Assembly (NCBI GenBank): GCA_017163975.1
Contig: JAFFSR010000352.1
Span: 124,001-188,000 of the forward strand
Origin: Anastatus disparis
Lineage: Eukaryota > Arthropoda > Insecta > Hymenoptera > Eupelmidae
Direction: 5' to 3'
DNA: 64,000 bases
Position 1 is the first letter of the stretch; each line of letters begins with the position of its first letter. Shown piece by piece: positions 23,396 through 36,884 of this stretch. The position numbers and the translations under genes are program-made. The notes beneath the pieces were generated by a model. It made no database searches, had not been told where the DNA came from, and was given only the letters and a program-made list of their open reading frames with translations.

Positions 23396-23959
23396 TTAGC
23401 TCTTGTGCTAATTGACTTTTAAGTAGTATTTTGAAGTTATGTTCAAAATTAGGCGGTCGAGTCGCTTTTTACATAACAAATTCGGATTCAGCAGGCCAAA
23501 ATGCATAAAAATAAGCTATTTTTATTTTTTCTTCTCATGTTTTTCCTCAGAAACTCGGTTTTTCGACAGTTTCTTGAGGTTATGTTCAAAATAAGCGGCC
23601 AACTCTCTATTTTTGACGCTGGATTCGGATTCAGCGAGAAAAAATACAAAAGAAAAGTATAGTCTTCATCCCACAACCACCAACTTTTTTTTGTGGGCCT
23701 GTGATATCATTTGTCTTTTTTTTCTTATTATGAGAGAGACAAAGATAGATTTTCCTTTAAGTTATACTCATTTCTCGAGTTACGTTTATAAATTCGAGCC
23801 TAAGAGAACTACTTCCATCAGCGGAGTTACGAGATCTGTGTATATGACCTGTGTATGGAATAAGAAAAATGAATATTCTTCTTCAATTGCACTCTGAAAA
23901 ATATGTATTGAATATGATAATTGAAAATTGCAATTATTAAATTGAATTTGTTGTTAAAG

Positions 23960-24640
23960 TTACACTATATTTCACTCTAAATAATTTATACTTGAAATTT
24001 ACATAATATTTTATATAAACTATTAAACGATAATCATATATTTAAAATTATTTTAAGCTATGTGAAAAAAGTTTATATGATTATTATAATTAATGCCATA
24101 AATTGTTATATTAGCTTATTCAATCGAATTTTAACTTAATTAATTAAGTTAATGTTAAAATTTAATTTTATTGATACCAATCTTACAAGTTATTTAAAAA
24201 AAATTAATTATTATTCATAGTTATTTATAAAAATTATTCCTGCACACGAATTTTAAGGGATCATTTAATTTGAATTTCTTATTTTATATATTGTGTAATT
24301 AGTTTTAGTGTTGGAATTCCATTTTTGTGCGATGCAATATATTTATATTATGTTATCTTAAAATATTTCATCACCTTGTATAAAAATTATTTTGTAAAAG
24401 CAGAAAAATACTGTGAATAACATAAATAATTGTAAGAAAATATTGATAACTGTAAATAACAATAAAAAAGAGTTACAATGGAGGAATAAATAATAATTGT
24501 TTACTATCGTTTGAAAATTTTTAAAAAGTAAATACTGTAAATATCTGTAAATAAATTTGAATAATTGTAAATAATAGCAATAATTAGAAATAACTGAAAA
24601 TTATCATCATTTATGTTCCGATTTTACCATAAACTTTTCT
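23960..24640 (-). repeat. Dispersed AT-rich repeat, copy 1
   Basis: Homologous in inverted orientation to 47600-48260. Shared blocks include ttttttattgttatttacag, caatattttcttataat, and a stretch around atatgattatcatttt. It contains many ctgtaaataa-type motifs that also occur at 61290-61355 and 61700-61930. There is no coding capacity or clear termini. It could be a degraded non-autonomous transposon. Confidence 0.65.
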
Positions 24641-24648
24641 GACTAATC

Positions 24649-24650
<2 letters not shown>

Positions 24651-24716
<66 letters not shown>
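24651..24716. repeat. (TA)n microsatellite
   Basis: About 33 TA units followed by a T-rich run. It is adjacent to the 3' end of the minus-strand SINE and may be its expanded tail. Confidence 0.95.
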
Positions 24717-25750
<1,034 letters not shown>

Positions 25751-26300
25751 TGAACAGCATACAAAAATTTTTGACTATTAATATTTTCTCACATTCATGA
25801 GAAGAAAAAAACAGTTTCTAAGTCATTATCGTAGCTACCATAATACACCAAATTGATTCATACAGAAATATATGGTTTAAAAATAATTCTTATGTTTTAA
25901 ATAACTTTTTATTATTTTTATCTCTTTTCGGGGTTTCTTATAAAATCCTATCCAGTTAAATCAAAATATATATAATGAATAAAGATAATATATAAATATA
26001 TAATTATACGAATAGATTATATGAACAAATATTTACAACATTATTATAACAAAATATTTATTCTAGGAAATAAACTTAGAATATGATTTGCGATCTAATT
26101 GAAAAAAATTTTTTTCACTAATTCATTTTTTATCACTTGTGATGCATTTATTGCATCACAATAAAATATTTATTAAAAAGAATAAAAGAGGAAAATTAGC
26201 CGAAATGCACTGACTGAATGATTTATTAATTAATATAATTAAAAGAAATTAATCAGTGTATTCTTGTTTGTTTCGAGGTAAACAAGAAGCATATCGATGA
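25751..26300. other. AT-rich non-coding stretch
   Basis: No gene recognised. A short inverted repeat (tgtgatgcatttattgcatcaca) lies at about 26138-26160. Confidence 0.45.
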
Positions 26301-26797
26301 GCAGACGACTTACCGCTAGAGAGAGAAAGAGAGAAAGAGGAACCTAACCTCACATCCGAACACGTGGTGAAGGAAAAAACCACAGTCACCATCAGTTTTC
26401 TTGTTGTGCACTAGGAGTTGAAGCTACGGTGATGGCTGTAACATCTTAACACTAGTGCACATAACAGATCAACGAAAAGAACACATGTTTAGAAAAGAAA
26501 ATAATCTGTGACAGTGTTCTTGTGCGTCGCCATCTTATGTTCTCGATGACGACGTGCACGCCGCAGCACTGTCACCTGTACACTGACACACACACACACA
26601 CCCGGTGTATAGGTACATGCGCACAATACACTCGCGGTACGCGATGACGAGCAAAACCGGGAAACGACGCGGAACATTTGTAACACGTGCTCGAGAGTAA
26701 AGGGGAAGTGTCGGTAAATGACCGACTCGCGGCAGAAATCGAGTCATGCGCATGAAAAGTTAAAGGATCAGCGAAAAAGGGGAGCCAGCTATAGCTT

Positions 26798-26925
26798 GTA
26801 TAGCAGGCTCGTATATACATGGGTAATTGTACAAATAACGGTAGCAGGCTCGTATATACATGAGTAAAGGTAGAAATGGTAGTAGAGGGAGTATATACAT
26901 GGGCAATTGTAAAAATATTAATCTA
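26798..26925. repeat. Short tandem repeat, three units of about 45-50 bp
   Basis: Three imperfect units containing gtagcaggctcgtatataca then tgggtaattgtacaaat (starting about 26800, 26840 and 26880); the third is more diverged (agagggagtatatacatggg). No coding content. Confidence 0.75.
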
Positions 26926-27127
26926 TGTCAGTATGTTATATGAAGATACGTGAAGTCGAGAGCGAGAGTGATAGAAGATAAAGAAATCGAGCGTTGGAGA
27001 GAGATAGCGTTACAATTATAGGTATAATTATTAAAACTAAGTATATGAAGTTTTCTAAATAGAAATTTAAATAGAGCGCGCAAGAAATAGAGGGCGCTAA
27101 CATAAGAGAAGCCGCCAAAAGGAAAGG

Positions 27128-27202
27128 TGTTGATTGGTTAAAAGTTAACATCCTTTGTAATTAACAAATAACAATTACGGAAAGGATTAATAACCAATCA
27201 AC
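27128..27202. repeat. Imperfect hairpin with CCAAT boxes
   Basis: gttgattggtt at the left and aaccaatcaac at the right, with further complementarity (atcctttgtaatt / aattacggaaaggat). This places two inverted CCAAT boxes just upstream of a TATA-like sequence. It could be promoter structure or a small MITE. Confidence 0.6.
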
Positions 27203-28199
27203 CATCATCCTATTTATGACGTAATTGATAAAAGAAGGGATGAAGAGGAAGGAGCTCGAGAGAAGACGCGCCATCGACACACTTCTCTATTGGATCTTGG
27301 ATAATACACTTGGTCGGTTTTTCTTTGTTGGGTATTGCTCGTTGAGCCACATTTTCTTGAGTCTTGACTCCATTTTAGTTGGTTAAAAGTTCATAGAGGA
27401 TTTACGCTGCCATTTAGCCATTTTGCTATTTTGCCATTTTGCCATTTCGCTGCCTTACCATTTTTGGATATTTTTCGAGAGAGCTGAGGAATTTATTTAA
27501 TACGAGGAAAGGAGATTTTGAATTGGAGTTAAATCATTGGAGTTTGTTTTTTCTTGGAGAGTAACACTTGGTATATTAAGGTGAGTCCTCCATCTTAAAT
27601 ATTAAATCATTAAACAATTTAGAGTCAGTGCGCGTCGCCGTTTTGCTCGTCATAATTAACGTCGGTTGTAGCCGCCATTATTAACTTAAATTAATTTCAC
27701 GGGTTTAATTGGATTTTATTTAAGTATAATTAATCTGAGAATTTATTAAGTCGAGCCAGAGTTCAATTACACTAAGTTTCTTTTACACTTACACAATTTT
27801 CGAGAAATTGTCGGGTAAAAGTATGTTAAATTTATTTTAATAAATATAGAGTGAAAATTACTCCTTTTTGTATTTTATTTAACAGTGTTATTTAAGTGTT
27901 TATTAACATTGTATTGTTATAAAATATATATAACTCATTTATTGCTGGTTTACATCGGTGGTTTCGTTATTGTTCCCTACGAAGACCCGATTAGAATCCA
28001 CCCGAGAGAGTTGATTGCTAATAAATTCAGATTTTCTATTCAGTGTAAAATTTAATAAAAAAATAATAAGTAAATTGCTATTTATTCAGAGGTGATACTG
28101 TAGAGTTAAAATAATAGTAACTGGGGGATAGGGAACAAATTCCCCCATTACACACTAAATAACAAGTTTTTTCTATATTCGTCGATGAATTGGATTAAA

Positions 28200-29640
28200 T
28201 ACTACTTCTGATTCTCATCTGTTGACCTCGTGTTTATAAAAACTTCTGTTAATTTAACAGCTTTTTCTGAAATATCATTCACAACTATCAAATTTTTTAA
28301 CTTTTCTCGGGAGTCAATGTATGCTCGACGTTTATCCCATGTGCTGCTTTTATAGATGATGAATTTAGAATCTGTATAAAATCTTTTAAAAAAATTCATA
28401 CTTTGACTATTGGTGAAATAATCAAGATTTATTCCACGTAGCGAGCTGAAGTCGATTTCTAATGCATCGAACTTTTTTGGCTTTTCTCCTATAGGGTCGA
28501 TGATTTTGTTCTGAAACGATGGCACTATTTTCTGTTTGACACTAGCTTCAACTTCATTATCAAGTAGAGAGAGAGAATAGTAAGCTTGGGTGACAAATAC
28601 CATAAATGTTTATTGAATTCATTTAGTGTTGTTTTCGATATAAATTTAGCAATAACTTTGTATTCAATTTTGTAAAAAAAAATTATGTGTATTAGATTGA
28701 AGTGGACTATTTCCGATCTCAAACTGAAGGCCTAAGATACTATATCTTTGATAGAAACTGAGAAAACTTAAAAAGAAAAAAGTAAAAAAAAAAATTTTTT
28801 TATCGCAAGAATTGCTCAATAAATGAACACTTATGAACACTAAATGGTTATCAAAACTTTTCATAATGAAATAAAAATTTCGTTCTGAAAGGGATAAACT
28901 TGCACATTGAGTAGAAGTTTTGTACTTCATTTTCACTCAATTTAATAGATTTTCTGAATAAAAATATTTTAAGAGTATAAATCGCTTCAAACATCCACTG
29001 AGCATGGTGGCACGCACCTTGCCTTTTGAACTTAATTTCTTCTGCTGCACCTAAAAAAGTTAGACTTAGCAAAAGTAACTCTTTGTAATCACTTCTGGAA
29101 AGCTATTCTTCTAAAAACCTCTCTATGAATGTTACTATACAAGGGATTTTATTTTTTAATTTTGGTTCTAAACTAACTATCTAATGATTATATTTGCCTT
29201 GGTCTATGTAATCCCATTGATTTTGAAACCTTTTAAAGATAGCAACATTGGGCCCACTTATTCTAGGAATCTTATTTTAAAATGCTGCCGATAATAAGAT
29301 TTCTAGAATGTGATGTCGACAAGCTAGATAAACCAAGTCTTTTTTTAGAAATTGTTTTAAAATAGGTGTTGTCCCACCCTTGTGATCAAAATTTGCGGCA
29401 TTCGTATCGCAGCAAATACCAGCTTTCAAGTCTTTTAAGCCTCACTCTTTTACAGCTGCATGAATAGCAGAGGCCATTGTTATACTATAACCATTCTCTA
29501 AAGCTGGCACATTTATAATTTTTGTTGAACTTTCAGTACTAACTATTATCGGTGTTCTATCAATTTTTTTGCACTGAATGTTATCCAGCGTTGTTATAGA
29601 AAAAGTTTCGACACGGCACCCCCCACTTTTTTCCATTAGC
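28200..29640 (-). pseudogene. Decayed RNase H-like transposase-family gene (CRHH motif)
   Basis: Reading the minus strand from 29636: MEKSGGCRVETFSITT, KKIDRTPIIVS, then AAVKE, TGA (in place of a Trp codon), GLKDLKAGICCDTNAANFD, LVYLACRHHILEILLSAAF, SGPNVAIFKRFQNQWDYID, YKELLLLSLTFLGAAEEIK, ACHHAQWMFEAIYTLKIFLF, NEFNKHLWYLSPKL, and in the last long frame (28603-28202) GEKPKKFDALEIDF and KLKNLIVVNDISEKAVKL. This order matches a multicopy insect family I know by its CCDT..N, CRHH and KVVND.AERGVKL motifs. I infer a DDE/RNase H-fold transposase, hAT-like in having the CxxH after the second acidic block, but the superfamily is uncertain. At least three stops or frameshifts. Its 5' end continues into the giant palindrome. 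Confidence 0.7.
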
Positions 29641-30722
29641 TATAGTTGAGTGCCAAAGGAATTTAGGAAGTTTTAGTAACTTTTATATTCTGCGCATTCT
29701 GCTGTAGTAGCGCAGTTTTATACGCTACATATGCTAATTTAGGTTAGGTAATATTTTTATGAAAATAAAAATATCGCCATTAACTCAGAGTGTTTATCTC
29801 TTTGGAGTAAAAATTAATTTATAACATAAAATATATATAAAACATGCGATGCCAATAGTGGTAGCGTCAGAGAGGGAAATTCAAAAATACCCAAAATCGG
29901 TCAGAAAAAAGTATTAAAAAAAAATATGTTTTATGATTAGATAATTAATAAAAAATTAAAAGAAAAAAAGTTACTATAATAAAATTAATTTATTGCACTT
30001 ATTTATAATTTTATAAATAATTTAAAAGTTGTGCATCGATATAGGATTTCTTTTGTATTTTAAGTTATTTCAATTGAGAAAACATAAAATACTGACAAAT
30101 ATCGTTACATATAAATTATATTATAATTATAAAGTACAATAAACAAAAAGATATTGTTTTGAATATGAAATAAATAAATAGATAATCAAAACTATAATAA
30201 TGCTCTGTTTTATCGACCCTTACCACGAGCGAGACAAAAAAATATTTAAAAGATTACATCCAGCTTTTTTATACCGATTGCTTGTTGCGTTATTTTATAT
30301 AATTTGCTTGTTCATGAAAATTAAAATTAAAATAATTCAACATAGCGTTAGTTCGTATTATCGTTTATGCCATCATTACCGAAATTATTTTTAAAATTAA
30401 ACATGAAATTAGTTAAGATTAATTATAAGTCACTCGAAAAATATCCATAATTTAAAGAAAATAAATATTTAATAAAACACGAATGTTATTCATAAAAAAA
30501 TTATTCAGTCCAGACGCTAAAAACACAAAAAGTTTCAATTTTTTAATAAAAATGTATTGATAAAATTCAAATTTCTTTGCTACCAAGCTCAACCAGTGGC
30601 CAATTTTTTGTTAAAATAAATTTAATTATTTATAACCCCGTGGAAATTTTGTAAAAAAAATCTAAAGATGATTTAAGAAAAAATATTGTTTCTAATTTAC
30701 ATGAAAATATGGTAAATTTTGT

Positions 30723-33700
30723 AACGTGAGATATTGTATTTACAAGATTTTTCTTAGACAGTTGCGTGTTTTCATATTTCTCGAGTTGTATCTAACTAAA
30801 TAGAGTTTTATAGGGCTTATTTTTTAGCTCAAAACTTATATAATCAAATCGCATTTGTGAAACTTACAAAAAATTGGCCCATCTATAATTGCGATTCAGT
30901 AATGTTCAAAAATCGTATAAAAACCAAAATCAAGAGTCAGTTTTCCATGAGATTGCTCATACTTAAAAGTTGAATAATCACTAAAAATTACCATATATTT
31001 ATGGTTTTTCACTGCAAAATATAGCACAATTATCGATTGTTCTAATATAAATTTTCTAACGTAAGATATTGTATTTACAAGATTTTTCTTACACAGTTGC
31101 CTGTTTTCATATTTCTCGTGGTGTATCTAACCAAATGAAGTTTCATAGGGCTTATTTTTTAGCTCAAAACTTATATAATCAAATCGCATTTGTGAAACTT
31201 ACAAAAAATTGGCCCATCTATAATTGCGATTCAGTAATGTTCAAAAATCGTATAAAAACCAAAATCAAGAGTCAGTTTTCCATGAGATTGCTCATACTTA
31301 AAAGTTGAATAATCACTAAAAAATATCATAAATTTATGGTTTTTCACTGCAAAATATAGCACAATTATCGATTGTTCTAATATAAATTTTCTAACGTAAG
31401 ATATTGTATTTACAAGATTTTTCTTACACAGTTGCCTGTTTTCATATTTCTCGTGGTGTATCTAACCAAATGAAGTTTCATAGGGCTTATTTTTTAGCTC
31501 AAAACTTATATAATCAAATCGCTTTTGTGAAACTTACAAAAAATTGGCCCATCTATAATTGCGATTCAGTAATGTTCAAAAATCGTATAAAAACCAAAAT
31601 CAAGAGTCGGTTTCCCATGAGATTGCTCATACTAAAAAGTTGAATAATCACTAAAAAATATCATAAATTTATGGTTTTTCACTGTAAAATATAGCACAAT
31701 TATCGATTGTTCTAATATAAATTTTCTAACGTAAGGTATTGTATTTACAAGATTTTTCTTACACAGTTGCGTGTTTTCATATTTCTCGTGATGTATCTAA
31801 CCAAATAAAATTTCATAAAGCTTATTTTTTAGCTAAAAATTATATAATCGAATCGCAGTTGTTAAACTTACAAAAAATTGGCCCATCTATAATTGCGATT
31901 CCGCAATGTTCAAAGATTGTATAAAACCAAAATCAAGAGTCGGTTTCCCATGAGATTGCTCATACTAAAAAGTTAAATAATTACTAAAAGATACCATAAA
32001 TTTATGGTTTTTCACTGTAAAATATAGCACAATTATCGATTGTTCTAATATAAATTTTCTAACGTAAGATATTGTATTTACAAGATTTTTCTTAGACAGT
32101 TGCGTGTTTTCATATTTCTCGTGGTGTATCTAACTAAATAAAGTTTCATAGGGCTTATTTTTTAGCTCAAAACTTATATAATCGAATCGCAGTTGCTAAA
32201 CCTACAAAAAATTGGTCCATCTATAATTGCAATTCCGCAATGTTCAAAGATCGTATAAAACCAAAATCAAGAGTCGGTTTCCCATGAGAATGCTTAAACT
32301 AAAAAGTTGAATAATCACTAGAAAATAACATAAATTTATAGTATGTTACTTCAAAATAACGTAAGATTTTCGATTTTTGCGATATCGATTTTCTAACGTG
32401 AGATTCTATTTACAAGATTTTTTTTAGACAGTTGCGTGTTTTCATATTTTTTGGGTTGTATCTAACTAAATGAAGTATTATAGGGCTTTTTTTTAGCTTT
32501 AGACCTATATAATAAAATTGCGATTAATAAGTTCACGAAAAATTAGCCCATCTATAATTACGATTCTGTAATGTTAAAAAATCGTATAAAACCGAAATCA
32601 AGAGTCCGTTTTCCATGAGATTGTTTAAACTAAAACGCTGAATAATCACTAGAGAACACCATGAATTCATAGTTTTTCACTTAAAAATAGAGCACGATCT
32701 TAGATTTTTAAGATATCAATTTTCTAACGTGAGATATTCTATTTACAAGATTTTTTTTAGAAAGTTTCGTGTTTTCATATTTCTCGAGTTGTATCTAACC
32801 AAATGAAGTTCTATAGGTCTTATTTTTTAGCTTAAGACTTATATAATTAAATCGCAGTTGCTTAACTTACAAAAAATTGGCCCATCTATAATTGCGATTC
32901 CGTAATGTTCAAAAATCGTATAAAACCAAAATCATGAGTCGGTTTCTCTTGAGATTGCTCATACTAAAAAGTTAAATAATCACTAAAAATTAACTATAAA
33001 TTAATAGTCTTTTACCTTAAAATGACGTACGATTTTCGATTTTTACGATATCAATTTTCTAACGTGAGATATTCTATTCACAAGATTTTTCTTAGACTCT
33101 AACTAAATTAAAGTTTTATAGGGCTTATTTTTTAGCTTAAGACCTATATAATAAAATTGCAATTAATAAGTTCACGAAAAATTAGCCCATCTATAATTGC
33201 GATTCTGTAACGTTAAAAAGTCGTATGAAACCAAAATCAAGAATCCGTTTCCCATGAGATTGTTTAAACCAAAACGTTAAATAATCACTGAAAAATACCA
33301 TAAATTTATAGTTTTTCACTTAAAAATAAAATACAATTATCGATCGTTTCAATATAAATTTTCGAACGTGAGATATTCTATTTACAAGATTTTTTTTAGA
33401 CAGTTGCGTGTTTTCATATTTTTTGGGTTGTATCTAACTAAATGAAGTATTATAGGGCTTTTTTTTAGCTTTAGACCTATATAATAAAATTGCAATTAAT
33501 AAGTTCACGAAAAATTAGCCCATCTATAATTACGATTCTGTAATGTTAAAAAATCGTATAAAACCGAAATCAAGAGTCCGTTTTCCATGAGATCGTTTAA
33601 ACTAAAACGCTGAATAATCACTAGAGAATACCATGAATTCATAGTTTTTCACTTAAAAATAGAGCACGATCTTAGATTTTTAAGATATCAATTTTCTAAC

Positions 33701-34398
33701 GTGAGATATTCTATTTACAAGATTTTTTTTAGAAAGTTTCGTGTTTTCATATTTCTCGAGTTGTATCTAACCAAATGAAGTTCTATAGGTCTTATTTTTT
33801 AGCTTAAGACTTATATAATTAAATCGCAGTTGCTTAACTTACAAAAAATTGGCCCATCTATAATTGCGATTCCGTAATGTTCAAAAATCGTATAAAAACC
33901 AAAATCAAGAGCCGGTTTCCCATGAGATTGCTTATACTAAAAAGTTGAATAATCACTAAAAAATACTATAAATTTATAGTTTTCCACTTGAAAATAGAGC
34001 ACAATTATCGATTGTTTCAATATAAATTTTCTAACGTGAGATTTTCCATTTACAAGATTTTTTTTAGACAGTTGCGTGTTTTCATATTTTTCGGGTTGTA
34101 TCTAACTAAATGAAGTTTTATAGGGCTTATTTTTAAGTTTTAGACCTATATAATTTAATTGCAAATAATAAGTTCACGAAAAATTAGCCCATCTACAATT
34201 GCGACTCCGTAATGTTAAAAAATCGTATAAAACCAAAATAAAGAGACAATTTCACATTAGATTGCTCATATTAAAAGGTCAAATAATCACTGACAATAGC
34301 AAAAAAATTTATAGTTTTTAACTCTAAAACAAAGCACGATTTTCGATTTTTACGATATTCCTTTTCTATCTAGATATATTGTATTTACAAGATTCTTA
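30723..34398 (+). repeat. Tandem array of about 335-bp units, left arm (about 11 units)
   Basis: Units start with aacgtRagatattgtatttac at 30723, 31058, 31393, 31728, 32061, 32395, 32726, 33061, 33365 (preceding unit shortened to about 304 bp), 33698, 34033 and a degenerate start near 34368. The first three or four units are nearly identical; those nearer the centre are more diverged and form two alternating subtypes, one with aataagttcacgaaaaattag and one with cttacaaaaaattggcccat. The 79-residue frame repeated at 31069 and 31404 (61 residues at 31739) is set by the unit and has no known product. Confidence 0.95.
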
Positions 34399-35855
34399 GT
34401 TACAAAATAAGCCCTATAAAACTTCATTTAGTTAGATACAACTCGAGTAATATGAAAACACGCAACTGTCTAAAAAGAAACCGTGAATATAAAATCTCAC
34501 GTTAGAGAGATCATATAAAAAAATTAAAAATCGTTCTCTATTTTCAAGTAATAAACTACGAATTTATGGCATTCTTAAGTTATTCTTCAGCGTTTTAGTT
34601 TGAACAATCTCATGGGAAACGGACTTTTGATTTCGGTTCTATGCGATTTTTTAACACTACAGAATCGCAATTATAGAGTAGCTGATTTTTCGTGGACTTA
34701 TTAATTGCAATTTTATTATATAGGTCTTAAGCTTAAAAATAAGCTCTATAAAACTTTATTTAGTTAGATACAACTCGAGAAATATGAAAACACGCAACTG
34801 TCTAAGAAAAAAAGTCTAAATCTTGTAAATAAAATATCTCACGTTAGAAAATTGATATCGTAAAAATCTAAAATCGTACGTTATTTTGAAGTAAAAAACT
34901 ATAAATTTATGGTATTTTTCAGTGATTATTTAAGTTTTTCGTATGAGCAATCTTATGGGAAACCAACTCTTAATTTTGATTTTATACGATTTTTGAACAT
35001 TACAGAATCGCAATTAGAGATGGGCCGATTTTTTGTAAGTTCAACAACTGCGATTTGATTATATAAGTCTTAAGCTACATAATAAGCCCTATAAAACTTC
35101 ATTTGGTTAGATACAACTCGAGAAATATGGAAACATGCAACTGTCTTAAAAAAATCTTGTGAATGAATATCTCACGTTAGAAAACTTATATTGAAACAAT
35201 CGATAATTGTGCTTTATTTTTAAGTAAAAAACTATAAATTTATGTTATTTTTTAGTGATTATTCAACTTTTTAGTATGAGCAATCTCATGGAAAACCGAC
35301 TCTTGATTTCGATTTTATACTATTTTGTAACATTACGGAATCGCAATTATAGATGGGCCAATTTTTTGTAAGTATAACAACTGCGATTTGATTATATAAA
35401 ACTTAAGCTAAAAATTAAGCCCTATAAAACTTCATTTGGTTAGATACAACTCGAGCAATATGAAAACACGCAATAGTCTAAAAAAAATCTTGTAATTAGA
35501 ATATCTCACGTTAGAAAATTGATATCGTAAAAATCGAAAATCGTGCTTTATTTCTAAGTGAAAAAGTATAAATTTATGGCATTTTTTAGTGATTATTCAA
35601 CGTTTTAGTTTGAACAATCTCATGGAAAACGGACTCTTGATTTCGGTTTTATACGATCTTTTTACATTACAGAATCGCAATTATAGATGGGCTAATTTTT
35701 CGTGAACTTATTAATTGCAATTTGATTATATAGGTCTAAGCTAAAAAATAAGCCCTATAAAACTTCATTTAGTTAGATACAACTCGAGAAATATGAAAAC
35801 ACGCAACTTTCTAAGATAAATCTTGTAAATACATTGTCTAACGTTACAAAATTTA
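34399..35855 (-). repeat. Inverted array of about 335-bp units, right arm (about 4.4 units)
   Basis: From about 34399 the units run in the opposite orientation (ataagccctataaaacttc ... aatatgaaaacacgcaactg ... atctcacgttagaaaattga), with unit ends (cgttag) near 34505, 34850, 35180, 35515 and 35845. The two subtypes of the left arm are both present. The left arm has about 11 units and the right about 4.4, so the arrays have expanded or contracted independently since the inversion. Confidence 0.93.
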
Positions 35856-36221
35856 CCATATTTTCATGTAAATTATAAACAATTTTTTTTCTTAAATAAT
35901 TTTTAGATTTTTTAGTTATAAATTTCCACGGGCTTATAAATAATTAAATTTATTATAACAAAAAATTGGCCACTGGTTGAGCTTGGTAGCAAAGAAATTT
36001 GAATTTTATTAATACATTTTTATTAAAAAATTGAAAGTTTTTGGGTTTTCAGCGTCTGGACTGAATAATCATTTTATTAATAACATTCGTTTTATATTAA
36101 ACATTTATTTCCTTTAAATTATAGATATTTTTCGAGTGACTTATAATTAATCTGAACTAATTTGATGTTTAATTTTAAAAATAATTTCGGTAATGATGGC
36201 ATAAATGATAATACTAACTAA

Positions 36222-36884
36222 CTAGGAGAATATCAGACCTCCGGATCACGGATCTTGCTCAAACTTTGGGATAGGTTTTCAGATGTTAAAATATGGAAGG
36301 AAACAGAATTTTAGATCCCAACGCTCAATATTTCCCTAGTTACAGGCAATTAAAGAAAATCACTAAAAAAGTTACTAAATTTTCAAACGCATATAGTTCC
36401 TTAGCATTGATGGCTAGGAGCTTGAAACTTTTTTTAAATGAAAGCTGAGCTCAAATCCTTTCGAAATAGTAGTTATAGCATGTCAAAATATTATTTTTTC
36501 CCAAAATAATAGCGTAATAAACATTCGACCCAATTTCAGCTTTTGTTATTAATTGATGTTTTAAAAAGAAAAATCAGGTCGATGTTTTTCACGCTATAAT
36601 TTTGGGAAGAAATAATATTTTGACATGCTATAACTACTATTTCGAAAGAATTTGAGCTCAGCTTTCATTTAAAAAAAATTTCATGCACCTAGCCATCAAT
36701 GCTAAGGAACTATATGCGTTTGAAAATCTAGTAACTTTTTTAGTGATTTTCTTCAATTGCCTGTAACTAGGGAAATATTGAGCGTTGGGATCTAAAATTC
36801 TGTTTCCTTTCATATTTTGACATCTGAAAACTTATTCCAAAGTTTGAGCAGGATCCGTGATCCGGAGGTCTGATACTCTCCTAG
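36222..36884. mobile_element. Long palindromic Tourist/Harbinger-like MITE (family A, copy 4) nested in the giant palindrome
   Basis: A 663-bp palindrome starting CTAGGAGAATATCAGACCTC and ending with the complement of CTAGGAGAGTATCAGACCTC. TAA lies at 36219-36221 and 36885-36887 (C-TAA..TAA-G). The interior aligns loosely with copies 2 and 3 (for example ccaacgctcaatatttccct versus ccaacgctcgattttttccg) but most of it has diverged, while the two arms of this copy remain almost exactly complementary. The opposite arm of the giant palindrome (about 30340-30350) lacks the element and shows the empty site. Confidence 0.92.

Larger units (their letters stand above)
17846..23703. mobile_element. 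Composite palindromic DNA transposon carrying three copies of one transposase-like gene
   Basis: The ends are inverted repeats of about 320 bp. Left: CCCACGAAAAAAAAAGTTGG then TGGTTCTGGAATGGAGACTA (from 17852). Right: the corresponding complement, ending ccaactttttttttgtggg at 23697. Weaker complementarity (CACAAC / CTGTG) extends the TIR to 17846 and 23703, where ATA occurs on both sides; this may be a 3-bp duplication or chance. Inside are one minus-strand gene copy (left arm) and two plus-strand copies (right arm), with the 5' regions facing each other at 19.8-20.1 kb. The left TIR region has an internal tandem duplication (caaaaactgtcaaaaaaccatg unit at about 17977 and 18123). Superfamily not determined. 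Confidence 0.8.
26301..28180. other. GC-richer, promoter- or LTR-like region without ORF
   Basis: Base composition is clearly different from the surroundings: purine runs gagagagaaagagagaaaga, a (CA)7 run at 26579-26600, and many CpG. It includes CCAAT motifs in a hairpin (27128-27202), a TATA-like tatttatgacgtaat (27208-27225), a splice-donor-like aaggtgagt (27579), a run of gccattttg repeats (27410-27460), and an inverted pair TGGGGG..CCCCCA followed by TTACA at 28121-28153. This would fit a solo LTR or the 5' non-coding region of an LTR element or a host gene, but no matching second LTR or coding part was found. Confidence 0.35.

Noticed and set aside
26936..27151. Small minus-strand ORF (LSLSNARFLYLLSLSLS)
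   Set aside because: Low-complexity purine/pyrimidine sequence; no conserved feature.
28060..28170. tRNA primer-binding site of an LTR element (tgggggatagggaac)
   Set aside because: No second LTR, polypurine tract or coding region was found nearby; kept only as part of an uncertain region.
31069..31924. Repeated 79-residue frame (MYLQDFSYTV...)
   Set aside because: It lies in the 335-bp tandem unit, is open only in the most similar outer units, and is broken in the others; no family recognised.
30723..35855. CRISPR-like or centromeric satellite
   Set aside because: Units are contiguous 335-bp repeats without spacers and flip orientation in the middle; they are part of a palindrome. A centromeric role cannot be judged from one locus.
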